Source: JAWSVE01 sp033852115
GTDB taxonomy: Bacteria; Pseudomonadota; Gammaproteobacteria; Pseudomonadales; Cellvibrionaceae
Length of the DNA stretch: 64,000 nt
Reading direction: 5' to 3'
NCBI GenBank assembly: GCA_033852115.1
Contig: JAWSVE010000010.1
Coordinates: 62,001-126,000, forward strand
A program made the translations under genes and the position numbers. Shown here piece by piece: positions 9,353 to 17,792 of the stretch. Under the pieces are notes generated by a model. The model had not been told where the DNA came from, searched no databases, and saw only the letters and a program-made list of their open reading frames with translations. Every line of letters starts with the position of its first letter. The first letter of the stretch is position 1.

Positions 9353-9440
9353 GGGTTGTATCCCCACAAATTGACGGTAAAAATAGCCGGGTAGTTACAT
9401 TTACAAACAGCCATTAAATTGCCATTAGCCAGGAGACACT

Positions 9441-9776
9441 ATGAAGATCACCTTAGTTAAAAAGATTCTCGCCGATGGTTCTCCCTGTAAAAAGTGTGGG
9501 GATGTACTCGAAAAGCTAGAGAGCACTGGTAACATGGAGCGCATTAATGAAGTGGTGGTTGCCGATGAAAGAGATCCTGATAGTCCGGGGTTGGCGCTGG
9601 CAAGAGAATACAACGTTGACCGTGCCCCCTTCTTTGTCGTCGAGGAAAATGGCGCTCCGACTCAGATTTATACCGTATACCTTAAATTCGTCAAAGAGGT
9701 TCTCGATCAAGAACAGTCGGCAAAGGACGAGGCAAGAGAGATTTTAGACAATAGTGCAGACCTCGATTTTATTTAA
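9441..9776 (+). CDS. Small CxxC thioredoxin/glutaredoxin-like protein
   Basis: This is a 111-residue cytoplasmic protein with an N-terminal beta strand (MKITLVKKIL) followed by SPCKKC (Cys16, Cys19). Later strands include RAPFFVVEENG, where a Pro precedes a strand as in the cis-Pro loop of thioredoxin folds. It ends in an acidic helix. The start at 9441 has a strong AGGAG. It lies 88 bases after cysH and is closed by the large terminator at 9791-9844. A redox role with CysH is possible, but that is only inferred from position. No named family comes to mind with certainty. Confidence 0.7.
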   Translation: MKITLVKKILADGSPCKKCGDVLEKLESTGNMERINEVVVADERDPDSPGLALAREYNVDRAPFFVVEENGAPTQIYTVYLKFVKEVLDQEQSAKDEAREILDNSADLDFI

Positions 9777-9790
9777 ACACTGGCATTTTG

Positions 9791-9844
9791 GTTAGTAAAA
9801 ACAAACCCCGGTAGGTCGACCTACCGGGGTTTGTTTTTACTAAC
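9791..9844. terminator. Bidirectional terminator, 54-bp perfect palindrome
   Basis: Every base of 9791-9817 pairs with 9818-9844, giving a 27-bp arm with no mismatch. A GC-rich core (CCCCGGTAGGTC and its complement) is flanked by A-rich and T-rich arms, so either strand yields a hairpin followed by a U-rich run. It sits between two convergent genes, the CxxC protein and cysB, and can serve both. Confidence 0.9.
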
Positions 9845-9859
9845 AATAGAGCAGACAAC

Positions 9860-10834
9860 TTAGTAAGTTGGCAACTCGACATTCTGGAATAACTCTTCCA
9901 ACTCAGATCGGCTATGTCGCTCGTACGCATCGTTGACCATATCCTTGGTTAGATGCGGCGCAAACTCTTCGATGAATTCATACATAAAGCCGCGCAAGAA
10001 GGTGCCGCGACGGAAACCAATCTTAGTAATACTGGATTTAAATAGATGACTCGCATCTAGCGCTACTAAATCGCTATCCTGCTCCTCATCGAACGCCATC
10101 TTGGCAATAATTCCGATACCGAGACCTAAACGCACATAAGTTTTAATGACGTCAGCATCAGCGGCGGTAAAAACAACTTTAGGCGCCAATCCTTTATCGA
10201 GGAATGCTTCATCTAATTTAGAACGCCCGGTAAAGCCGAACACATAGGTAACGATGGGGTGTTTAGCCACCTCTTCTAACGTTAAACTCGAAAGTTGACA
10301 TAAAGGGTGGTCTTTCGGCACCACAACGCAACGATTCCAACGATAGCATGGCATCATGATAAGGTCTGAAAACAGTTCCATTGCTTCTGTCGCAATAGCA
10401 AAATCGACGGTCCCGTCAGCTGCCATTTCGGATATCTGCATCGGTGTACCTTGATGCATGTGCAAAGAAACATCCGGGTAACGCTCAATAAATTTCTCTA
10501 TCACCTGAGGTAACGCATAACGTGCCTGAGTGTGGGTGGTCGCGATAGAAAGCGTCCCCTTCCGCTCGTTACTATATTCTTGAGCAACCTGCTTAATACT
10601 TTCGACCTTACGCAGGATCTCACCAGCAGTCTTGAGAATAGCTTCCCCGGCTGGAGTAATGCGAGTGAGGTGTTTACCACTTCTTGAGAACACTTCGACA
10701 CCCAGCTCATCTTCAAGCAGGCGGATTTGCTTGCTAATACCAGGTTGTGATGTGTACAAACTTTGAGCGGTTGCCGACACGTTGAGATCGTGGTGTGCAA
10801 CTTCCCAAATGTATCTTAACTGCTGCAGTTTCAT
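9860..10834 (-). CDS. cysB: CysB, LysR-type regulator of sulfur assimilation
   Basis: CysB is the activator of sulfate uptake and reduction genes, responding to N-acetylserine. The 324-residue protein begins MKLQQLRYIWEVAHHDLNVS, and its helix-turn-helix segment contains TSQPGISKQIRLLEDELGV. The ligand-binding part carries the TTHTQARYALP and VTYVFGFTGRSKLDEAF segments typical of CysB. Length and motifs match the family closely. It is convergent with the cysH side and divergent from the TauE/SafE permease gene, which starts about 150 bases away and could be a target. It is probably autoregulated, as known for CysB, though I did not locate a site. Confidence 0.95.
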   Translation of the reverse strand: MKLQQLRYIWEVAHHDLNVSATAQSLYTSQPGISKQIRLLEDELGVEVFSRSGKHLTRITPAGEAILKTAGEILRKVESIKQVAQEYSNERKGTLSIATTHTQARYALPQVIEKFIERYPDVSLHMHQGTPMQISEMAADGTVDFAIATEAMELFSDLIMMPCYRWNRCVVVPKDHPLCQLSSLTLEEVAKHPIVTYVFGFTGRSKLDEAFLDKGLAPKVVFTAADADVIKTYVRLGLGIGIIAKMAFDEEQDSDLVALDASHLFKSSITKIGFRRGTFLRGFMYEFIEEFAPHLTKDMVNDAYERHSRSELEELFQNVELPTY

Positions 10835-10987
10835 ATGCCCTCCAATTGGCCGCGCAGTGGGTGGCTTTTAAATTATATAAATATAAGAAATTATTCTTTT
10901 GCAGAATAGTAACAAATCCCTATATTTACCAGTCGAATTTCATTCTTTTACCGTTAGACCTCGTTAATATAACTGTAGCGCAATATT

Positions 10988-11776
10988 ATGGACTTTATAA
11001 TCTATATTCTAGCGGGAGCTGCTGTCGGCGCTGCAATTGGAATAACGGGCGTTGGTGGAGGCTCATTAATGACCCCACTGCTAATTTTATTTGGATTTCC
11101 ATACCACGTTGCCATCGGCACTGATCTGCTTTACGCAGCCGTTACAAAGAGCGGTGGCGCAATCTCACATTATCGACGAGGTAATGTTCGCTGGGATTTG
11201 GTTGGCATACTCGCCGCAGGCAGTATCCCTGCGGCCTTTCTCACTACCCTTTTGCTCAGTACCGTTTTTGGTAGTCCAGACGAATACAAGCCTGTATTGA
11301 CTAGTGCATTGGGCGTTATGCTAATTCTGACGTCAGTTGTGTTACTACTGAAAAAGAGAATAGAGAGATTTACTCAAAGGAAAGAACTTCAGGACAGTGA
11401 ACCTTGGTTTAGGCACCACGCGAAAGCAATTACCTTTGTCAGTGGCTTATTGCTCGGGACCTTTGTCACATTGTCGTCGGTAGGAGCAGGTGCATTTTGC
11501 GCAGCTTTACTTCTTATTCTATACCCAGCCTTACCAGCAATAAGAGTTGTGGGAACAGACATAGCCCACGCAGTACCTCTAACCCTAGTCGCTGGTTTGG
11601 GGCACCTTATCTTTTTAGGCAACGTGGATTTCGTCTTGCTCGGATGCCTCCTAATCGGCTCATTACCCGCAATTCACGTTGGCACCTATCTCGCAGCAAA
11701 ATTGCCCAACCGCGTTATGCACCCGCTGCTTGCTTCTTTGCTGCTATTACTTGGATGCAAGTTCGCGTTTTTTTAG
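10988..11776 (+). CDS. TauE/SafE family membrane permease
   Basis: This 262-residue membrane protein has about eight hydrophobic helices and the family hallmark near the N-terminus, GAAIGITGVGGGSLMTPLLI, then HVAIGTDLLYAAVTKSGGAISH. The second repeat carries GTFVTLSSVGAGAFCAALL. This family exports or imports sulfonates, sulfite or other organic anions. The gene is divergent from cysB and near cysH, so sulfite or sulfur-compound transport is a reasonable inference, but the substrate is not shown by the sequence. It is convergent with the universal stress protein gene, 12 bases apart. Confidence 0.85.
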   Translation: MDFIIYILAGAAVGAAIGITGVGGGSLMTPLLILFGFPYHVAIGTDLLYAAVTKSGGAISHYRRGNVRWDLVGILAAGSIPAAFLTTLLLSTVFGSPDEYKPVLTSALGVMLILTSVVLLLKKRIERFTQRKELQDSEPWFRHHAKAITFVSGLLLGTFVTLSSVGAGAFCAALLLILYPALPAIRVVGTDIAHAVPLTLVAGLGHLIFLGNVDFVLLGCLLIGSLPAIHVGTYLAAKLPNRVMHPLLASLLLLLGCKFAFF

Positions 11777-11788
11777 CCCGATAGCGTT

Positions 11789-12313
11789 TTAGATACCGCC
11801 ACCAGCTTGAGATAAACCAGACCTGTTGTGCGCTTTGGGAAGCATAGGAACGGTGTAAACAGGCACTTTTGACAGCTGTAAGACTCTATTTGCAACTGAC
11901 CCCAAACTATAACCATGGACAAAATCCGGACTATGAGTGCCAACCATTATCAGGTTAGCATCTCTGGCTTCTGCAACTTCCAAGATGACATCGGCAGGTT
12001 TTCCCGGAACGACCACAACTTCCGTGTTCTGAGAATACTGAGCATCCGCATCTAAAAACTCGTCTGCAATAATGTCTATGATGCGTTCGCGAAGAGAGCT
12101 AATCACCTCCATAGTTCGAGCATCTTGCGACTGAAGGTCTTCGCTTTCGGGGAGGTAATTTTTCACCATAGCGGCACCGAGAGTCCCTAAGGGCTCGATC
12201 GCATGTACAACGACAACTTTCGCCTGAAGCCTTTCGGCTAGTTCTAGAACGTGGTTTACGACGTAAGGAGTAAAAACGCAGAGATCCGTTGCGAATACAA
12301 TGGTCTGGATCAT
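11789..12313 (-). CDS. Universal stress protein (UspA family)
   Basis: This is a single UspA domain protein of 174 residues. It opens with QTIVFATDLCVFTPYVVNHVLELA, has VVVVHAIEPLG after the first helix, and ends with LIMVGTHSPDFVHGYSLGSVANRVL, the nucleotide-binding G-x-G plus LGSVA pattern of ATP-binding members. The insertion of PDFV before HGYSLGS is slightly different from the common GSHGRSGL loop. These proteins bind ATP and help survival in stress; the exact task is unknown. It is monocistronic, convergent with the TauE-like gene. Confidence 0.85.
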   Translation of the reverse strand: MIQTIVFATDLCVFTPYVVNHVLELAERLQAKVVVVHAIEPLGTLGAAMVKNYLPESEDLQSQDARTMEVISSLRERIIDIIADEFLDADAQYSQNTEVVVVPGKPADVILEVAEARDANLIMVGTHSPDFVHGYSLGSVANRVLQLSKVPVYTVPMLPKAHNRSGLSQAGGGI

Positions 12314-12459
12314 ATATCGGGATACCGCTACTACTTAATCTCAATCGTGATCAACCGAGCCAGACTCAGTAAACACGAAGCCTGCCAGGTTAATCATCCA
12401 TAACTTTGAGCATAGCAGCGGCTTGGAATAAGGGTAATGGCACTATTGCAAAGAATGGC

Positions 12460-13407
12460 TTAAGAGGTCGCTTTTATATTGGCAATACCATGCGGTACAT
12501 GGCCCGATGCGACGTGCTCGCTGGCAATATCACAGTGTTGTCGCTGATCATCGAAGAAAACATCCGCGCCATAGGCTTGTAAAAAAGGCCCTTTGGTTAG
12601 CCCGCCAAGAAACAATGACTCATCGATTCGGATATTCCATTCACGTAACGTCCGTATAACCCGCTCATGCGCTGGTGCAGAACGCGCCGTAACCAGCGCC
12701 GTTCGGATTGGGGGGTGCTCTTCGTCCTTAAACTCCGTTTGAATGCCATGTAACGCCTCAAGAAAATGTTTGAACGGCCCAACTTTCAGCGGTTTTTTCG
12801 CAGCCGCTTTTTCACTGGTAGTGAAAGCTTCTAGCCCTTCTCGCTTGAAGATCTGTTCTGCCTCATCTGAAAAAAGCACTGCATCACCATCAAAGGCAAA
12901 GCGTAGCTGATCGCCATGAGAGGCTCGAGGCTCTTGATTCGTCCTAGATTTGGGCGCAATCAGCGTGGCAGCCGCGACACCGTGATCTAAAGCGCTGCGA
13001 ACATCTTCGCCGTGTGTGGACAAAAAGAGGTGACAACCGAACGGTTGAACATAACGATATGGGCTTTCTCCACTACAAAACACAGCCCGAGTTACCGTTA
13101 AACCGTAGTGCTCAATGGAATTGAATACCCTCAAACCAGTGTCCGCGCTATTCCGTGACAATAGGATCACTTCAACCCGCGGCTCCCCGCCCAGTCGCTC
13201 ATTAATCCTCAATAGCTTTTGAACCATTGGGAAAGCATCCCCGGGCTCCAAGACATCATTCTCATGAGCCACTTGGTAAGCCGAATAAGCAGCTAAGCCT
13301 TCTTGCTCGTAAACATTATTGCTGTCACTCAAGTCAAATAACGCGCGTGATGAAATAGCAATAACAAGCTTGTTACCAAAACCTGCGGGCATGATAATAT
13401 TCCTCAA
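12460..13407 (-). CDS. Cytosolic 5'-nucleotidase-like protein
   Basis: This 315-residue protein belongs to the 5-nucleotidase family related to eukaryotic cytosolic 5'-nucleotidase 1A. Family-like segments are LVIAISSRALFDL at the N-terminus, VEVILLSRNSADTGLRVFNSIEHYG, LFLSTHGEDVRSAL, LRFAFDGDAVLFSDEAE, and the C-terminal FLGGLTKGPFLQAYGADVFFDDQ. Members hydrolyse nucleoside monophosphates through a HAD-type fold. An internal ATG six codons in (13392) is an alternative start. It is transcribed alone, divergent from the fructosamine kinase gene. The substrate is inferred from the family only. Confidence 0.8.
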   Translation of the reverse strand: MRNIIMPAGFGNKLVIAISSRALFDLSDSNNVYEQEGLAAYSAYQVAHENDVLEPGDAFPMVQKLLRINERLGGEPRVEVILLSRNSADTGLRVFNSIEHYGLTVTRAVFCSGESPYRYVQPFGCHLFLSTHGEDVRSALDHGVAAATLIAPKSRTNQEPRASHGDQLRFAFDGDAVLFSDEAEQIFKREGLEAFTTSEKAAAKKPLKVGPFKHFLEALHGIQTEFKDEEHPPIRTALVTARSAPAHERVIRTLREWNIRIDESLFLGGLTKGPFLQAYGADVFFDDQRQHCDIASEHVASGHVPHGIANIKATS

Positions 13408-13530
13408 CTGCTAACGTTAGCAGGCGTTAACTCTAGATCGCCGAGTTATTAGAAGTTTCGTGCAGCGACCCAATAGCGCTACCTCTCATTCCTACACCTT
13501 AGCTCAAAAACCACTGTATAGACAACCACT

Positions 13531-14385
13531 ATGACACAGCAGCAAAGCGCTTTACTTCAGCGGCTGGCATCGCACTTCAAAGATCAACCATTATCACTCA
13601 CACCATTACACGGCGGCGATATTAATCGAACCTATAAGCTACAGGCCGATTCAGACGTATTTTGCCTGAAATTTAACGAGCACTGTCCAGCTGACTTTTT
13701 TCACGCTGAGGCCCATGGCTTATCTCAATTACAAACCCACTCGCCGTTGCAAGCCCCCTCCGTCATCATTGCTGAAGCTGATTTCCTGGTACTTGAATAT
13801 ATCAATCCTGCACCGCGCTCTAAAGATTACTGGCGCGCGCTCGCTGAAGGGTTAGCTAAGCAGCACACCAGCACCAGCGGTAACTTCGGCTTATCACGAA
13901 ACAACTATTGCGGATTAACACCGCAACCCAACAAGATGATGAATAACGGCTATGATTTTTTTTGTGAAATGCGGCTTGGTTACCAAACGAGAATGGCATA
14001 TGACGCCGGACGATTGAGTTCTGCAGTGAAAAACAAACTCGACAAACTGATGAATAACATCGACGCCGTAATACCAGCACAGCCAGCTTCCTTGCTCCAC
14101 GGTGACCTTTGGTCTGGCAATATCCATAGTAATTCTATAGGAGAACCTGTCTTAATCGATCCGGCTGTGTATTTCGGCTGGAGGGAAACAGACCTCGCCA
14201 TGACACATCTATTCGGCGGGTTTGGTGAGGAGTTCTACGAAGCTTATCAGGAAATTTATCCTATGGACGATGACTGGCGGTCTCGACTCCGCCTTTACAA
14301 CCTTTACCACCTCCTGAATCATCTAAACTTGTTTGGAGAAAGTTACCTACCTCAGGTGGAACAGATCGTAAAGCGATTTACCTAA
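13531..14385 (+). CDS. Fructosamine kinase family protein
   Basis: This 284-residue small-molecule kinase is of the fructosamine/ketosamine-3-kinase family. These enzymes phosphorylate sugar adducts on protein amines so that they fall off, a repair of glycation. Visible motifs are LHGGDINRTYKL (nucleotide loop), VFCLKFN with the ATP-binding lysine, FHAEAHGL, catalytic LLHGDLWSGN and metal-binding LIDPAVYFG, followed by RETDLAMTHLFGGF. Length is normal for bacterial members. It starts at ATG 13531, divergent from the 5'-nucleotidase-like gene. Confidence 0.88.
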   Translation: MTQQQSALLQRLASHFKDQPLSLTPLHGGDINRTYKLQADSDVFCLKFNEHCPADFFHAEAHGLSQLQTHSPLQAPSVIIAEADFLVLEYINPAPRSKDYWRALAEGLAKQHTSTSGNFGLSRNNYCGLTPQPNKMMNNGYDFFCEMRLGYQTRMAYDAGRLSSAVKNKLDKLMNNIDAVIPAQPASLLHGDLWSGNIHSNSIGEPVLIDPAVYFGWRETDLAMTHLFGGFGEEFYEAYQEIYPMDDDWRSRLRLYNLYHLLNHLNLFGESYLPQVEQIVKRFT

Positions 14386-14504
14386 GTGCTCGTTAATGTT
14401 GTTTGCAACTTTGTGCAACCCATTCCTTCAGAAACACACAGTCCAGCCGATATGCTTCATTGTGAGAGCAACATTTATCAATATAACGAACCTGACTCAA
14501 ACTT

Positions 14505-14756
14505 ATGATTAACGTTGGACAACCTATTCGTGACTTGGGATTGCTTCTTTCATCGAAGGTTGTTGCTGTACCGTTAATATTGTTATTGCTTTTCAAACTC
14601 TATACGTTAGACAACAGCAGCGTCTTCTACGCAGTCACTCTAGTAGTTTTAACCTGCTTAGGTTCGATGCGATGGTGTATTCATCTCATTGCAAAAAACA
14701 AACTAGAGTTTCTCGGTATCTACCGTTCAATTCAACACCAACAAAAATCACGCTAA
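14505..14756 (+). CDS. Small predicted membrane protein, hypothetical
   Basis: This 83-residue frame would encode a protein with two hydrophobic segments (about residues 20-34 and 40-54) joined by a short polar loop, then a basic tail. Its stop overlaps the stop of the convergent AGCS gene by four bases, and no other gene competes for the strand. There is no clear ribosome binding site before the ATG, so translation is uncertain. I do not recognise the family. Confidence 0.4.
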   Translation: MINVGQPIRDLGLLLSSKVVAVPLILLLLFKLYTLDNSSVFYAVTLVVLTCLGSMRWCIHLIAKNKLEFLGIYRSIQHQQKSR

Positions 14757-16123
14757 TTATGCGCCTCTTTTTGCTTAGCTTTGAAATATTCTCTGGTCAG
14801 TTTTGCCACGACGCTAGAGAGAAGAATTAAAGCAATAAGGTTTGGCAACGCCATGAAGCCGTTTAACGTATCGGCTATAACCCAGACTAGATCTAGACCG
14901 ACCACACAGGCGCCCACGGGGACCATTAACGTCCATAAAATTCTGAACGGTTTTTCGACCTTAGTACCAAATAGAAATTGCGCACAGCGTTCGCCATAAT
15001 AACTCCAGCCTAGAATTGTTGTGAACGCAAAAAATACGATACCTATCGAAATTATGACTTCTCCGTATGGCAATGAAGCCCCGAACGCAGCCTGAGTCAT
15101 CGCAGCACCTTTGACGCCATCATCCCAAACACCGGTAACGACAATCGCCAACCCCGTGATAGAACAAATAACTAAGGTGTCGATAAATGTACCAAGCATA
15201 GCGATTAAACCTTGACGAACAGGGCTATCAGTTTGTGCAGCTGCATGCGCAATAGGAGCACTCCCCAATCCAGCTTCATTAGAAAACACGCCTCGTGCGA
15301 CGCCAAACTGCAAGGCCATCATAATGCTCGCGCCAGCAAAGCCTCCCGTCGCTGCCACAGGGTTAAAAGCGCTTTTAATTACCAAGGCAACCGCAGCAGG
15401 AATTTGAGGAAAGTTCAAAATCAGAACCAGTACTCCGGCAGCGAAATAGGTAATACTCATAATGGGCACAACTTTTTCAGCAACATGCGCTATCCGGCGA
15501 ATACCACCCAGTAATACCGCCCCTACCAATAACATCAAAATTATCCCAACGACTAGCTTGTCTGCGTAGACGCCCATAATTTTATATTCGGTTCCAATGA
15601 CAGTATGGATGGCATCGGCAACTGAATTTGCTTGTACCGCATTACCAATACCAAACCCCGCCAGGCTACCAAATATTGCGAAAGCTACAGCGAGCCACAT
15701 CCAATTTTTACCCAAGCCATTTTTGATGTAATACATCGGACCACCCGTGTGCATTCCATCTTCATCTGTTTCTCGATAATGCACTGCACACACTGCCTCA
15801 GCATATTTGGTTGCCATACCCACCAGTGCGCTACACCACATCCAAAACAAAGCGCCAGGTCCACCTAAGCCAATTGCTGTTGCCACACCGGCAATATTCC
15901 CAGTGCCTATCGTTGCAGAAAGCGACGTCATTAACGCCTGAAACGGTGAAATATCCCCTTCTCCACACCCGTTTCTTCCCTTATACAAGAGTGAAAAACC
16001 ATAGCCGATCTTTCTCAACGGAATTGCACCTAAACGCAGCATCAGTAGCGCGCCCGTTCCGAGAATGAGCCCAATCATGTATGGGCTCCATGCGAACCAA
16101 TTAAGAGTGTCTAAAAAAGCCAT
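14753..16123 (-). CDS. Sodium:alanine/glycine symporter (AGCS family)
   Basis: This 456-residue inner-membrane carrier takes up alanine, glycine or related amino acids with sodium. Family motifs are clear: SPFQALMTSLSATIGTGNIAGVATAI, GGPGALFWMWCSALVGMATKYAEA, HTGGPMYYIKNGLG, FSNEAGLGSAPIAHAAA and the late GWSYYGERCAQFLFG. It lies 42 bases downstream of a D-cysteine desulfhydrase-like gene on the same strand, so the two may form an operon for uptake and breakdown of an amino acid, possibly a D-form. The substrate is inferred. Confidence 0.9.
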   Translation of the reverse strand: MAFLDTLNWFAWSPYMIGLILGTGALLMLRLGAIPLRKIGYGFSLLYKGRNGCGEGDISPFQALMTSLSATIGTGNIAGVATAIGLGGPGALFWMWCSALVGMATKYAEAVCAVHYRETDEDGMHTGGPMYYIKNGLGKNWMWLAVAFAIFGSLAGFGIGNAVQANSVADAIHTVIGTEYKIMGVYADKLVVGIILMLLVGAVLLGGIRRIAHVAEKVVPIMSITYFAAGVLVLILNFPQIPAAVALVIKSAFNPVAATGGFAGASIMMALQFGVARGVFSNEAGLGSAPIAHAAAQTDSPVRQGLIAMLGTFIDTLVICSITGLAIVVTGVWDDGVKGAAMTQAAFGASLPYGEVIISIGIVFFAFTTILGWSYYGERCAQFLFGTKVEKPFRILWTLMVPVGACVVGLDLVWVIADTLNGFMALPNLIALILLSSVVAKLTREYFKAKQKEAHN

Positions 16124-16165
16124 TAAGTTGCCTTATCTTTATTGTTCCTGTGAACTGTTAAGGAG

Positions 16166-17206
16166 CTAAAGTACTTTATGTTCAAAGCCGAAACTGTGTC
16201 TCTGCGCCATTAAACCGAATATGCCACCAGTGTGGACGAAAACAATATCGTCTCCTTTCCTAAAGCTCCCGCGCTGGATTTCTTTTACCAAACCATGAAA
16301 AGCTTTACCGGTATAAACCGGGTCGAGAACTATCCCCTCGTTTTGCGTCAACCACGAGATAGTATCAAAAACTTCTTTTTCAGCTTTCGCATAACCCGGT
16401 CCGATATAATGATCATTTACCCGAACCTTCTCAGCGGGTATAGCCTTCTGAATGTTATATCGCTGCTGCCATTTTTTGATATCACTAGACACTTTGCGCT
16501 TAAAATATTGCTCATCATCACACACTGCAATTCCAAGCACCTCTGTCCCCATACCACAAAGGTGAATACCGGCAGTTAAGCCAGCTTGTGTACCACCTGA
16601 GCCAGTCGCAACAACAATAGACGCTGGCTCAAATCCGAAAGATTCGCAGTTCTTCTGTAGCTCGTAGGATGCATTGATATAACCCCAAATACCAATTTCA
16701 TCACTGGCACCCGTTGGAATGATAAAACCCTTACCGCCCGCCTCGTCTGTTAACGTTTTTTGATCTATTAGTAGATGATCTAATCGCTTGCGATATTCTC
16801 TCGGCGGAAAGATATTAACTTCAGCTCCGGCTAAAAAATCGAGAAACAAATTACCATCGGCATTTAGCTTGTCCCCCAGGTCGTTCCTCAAGACCAATTT
16901 TACTTTGAGACCGAGTCTTGCCGCAGCCAACGCCGTTGCTCGGCAATGATTACTTTGTACACCGCCACAGGTAATTAATGTATCGCAACCATCAGCGATC
17001 GCTTGCGCAATTACAAATTCTAGCTTTCGGACTTTATTACCACTCAAACCTGAGCCAGTAAGGTCATCACGCTTGATCCAAATTCTTGGTCCGTTCAGTT
17101 CTGACGACACGCGCTTTAGTTGTTGCAAAGGTGTTGGCGTTTGAGCAATCTGTGTGTACGGAGGAGGACGACTTACAATGTCGTTGAGATGTGAAAGGTG
17201 GGCCAT
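16166..17206 (-). CDS. D-cysteine desulfhydrase / ACC deaminase-like PLP enzyme
   Basis: This 346-residue fold-type II PLP enzyme contains IWIKRDDLTGSGLSGNKVRKLEF, where the lysine in SGNKVRKLEF is the usual cofactor anchor. It also has TCGGVQSNHCRATALAAARLG and the phosphate-binding VVATGSGGTQAGL. The family covers D-cysteine desulfhydrase (D-cysteine to pyruvate, ammonia and sulfide), ACC deaminase and L-cysteate sulfo-lyase. The sequence alone does not settle which, and D-cysteine desulfhydrase is the best guess. It precedes the AGCS symporter gene. With cysB and cysH a few kb away, a sulfur role is attractive but unproven. Confidence 0.82.
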   Translation of the reverse strand: MAHLSHLNDIVSRPPPYTQIAQTPTPLQQLKRVSSELNGPRIWIKRDDLTGSGLSGNKVRKLEFVIAQAIADGCDTLITCGGVQSNHCRATALAAARLGLKVKLVLRNDLGDKLNADGNLFLDFLAGAEVNIFPPREYRKRLDHLLIDQKTLTDEAGGKGFIIPTGASDEIGIWGYINASYELQKNCESFGFEPASIVVATGSGGTQAGLTAGIHLCGMGTEVLGIAVCDDEQYFKRKVSSDIKKWQQRYNIQKAIPAEKVRVNDHYIGPGYAKAEKEVFDTISWLTQNEGIVLDPVYTGKAFHGLVKEIQRGSFRKGDDIVFVHTGGIFGLMAQRHSFGFEHKVL

Positions 17207-17312
17207 GTAATCTCCGATACGTGACGACGATGGCCCTTAGGATACGTAAGTTTGGTAGATCCGTGTAGTGGAATTGTTCCGTTAATCACAGATCCGAAAA
17301 TTAAAGAAAAAC

Positions 17313-17645
17313 TTATATTTCTTTAATGGTGCCCTTGGGAAGAACAGCATGGACGGCAATTTTCTGAAATTTAAGTTGGTTATTGTTGCCGGCGTCCAAG
17401 GTGACATAGCTGTCATCAACCTTTTCGATCTTACCGACTAAACCACTGTTCAACACGATTTCGTCACCCTTCTTCAAGGATTCGACTAATTGTCGATGCT
17501 CTTTTTGTCGCTTTTGTTGTGGACGAATCATGAACAGATACATGAATACAAAAAGCCCGCCCATCATAATTAAGAAAGACCAAGAACCTTGCTGACCTGC
17601 AGCGCCTTCTGCCTGCGCCATCGCTGCTGGGATGAAGAAATCCAT
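17313..17645 (-). CDS. yajC: YajC, Sec translocase auxiliary subunit
   Basis: This 110-residue single-span inner-membrane protein is of the YajC family, which binds SecDF and helps protein export. It has the N-terminal MDFFIPAAMAQAEG, one transmembrane segment (about 22-41, FLIMMGGLFVFMYLFMIRPQ), then QQKRQKEHRQLVESLKKGDEIVLNSGLVGKI, the family signature. Normally yajC stands directly before secD and secF. Here it is flanked by an AraC-type regulator and a PLP enzyme, with no secDF nearby. It may be a second copy or the result of rearrangement. Confidence 0.93.
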   Translation of the reverse strand: MDFFIPAAMAQAEGAAGQQGSWSFLIMMGGLFVFMYLFMIRPQQKRQKEHRQLVESLKKGDEIVLNSGLVGKIEKVDDSYVTLDAGNNNQLKFQKIAVHAVLPKGTIKEI

Positions 17646-17738
17646 GAATAACCTCGTATATTAACTTATTGGAAAAGCGCACTGTAAGCCCGCTAGAAAG
17701 CGGCAACTCTACCTGTTTTGAGCAGTGGGGGCAATTGA

Positions 17739-17763
17739 AATGGCCGCTTTTGAAGCGGCCATT
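17739..17763 (-). terminator. Hairpin after the AraC-type regulator gene
   Basis: An 11-bp perfect stem (AATGGCCGCTT and complement) with a 3-base loop lies 30 bases past the stop of the araC-type gene. On the minus strand it is followed by TTCAATTG, only a weak U-tract, so it may work as an intrinsic terminator or as a processing barrier ahead of yajC. Confidence 0.6.
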
Positions 17764-17792
17764 GAAGGGGGGAATCGGAGAGTATTAGGGTG

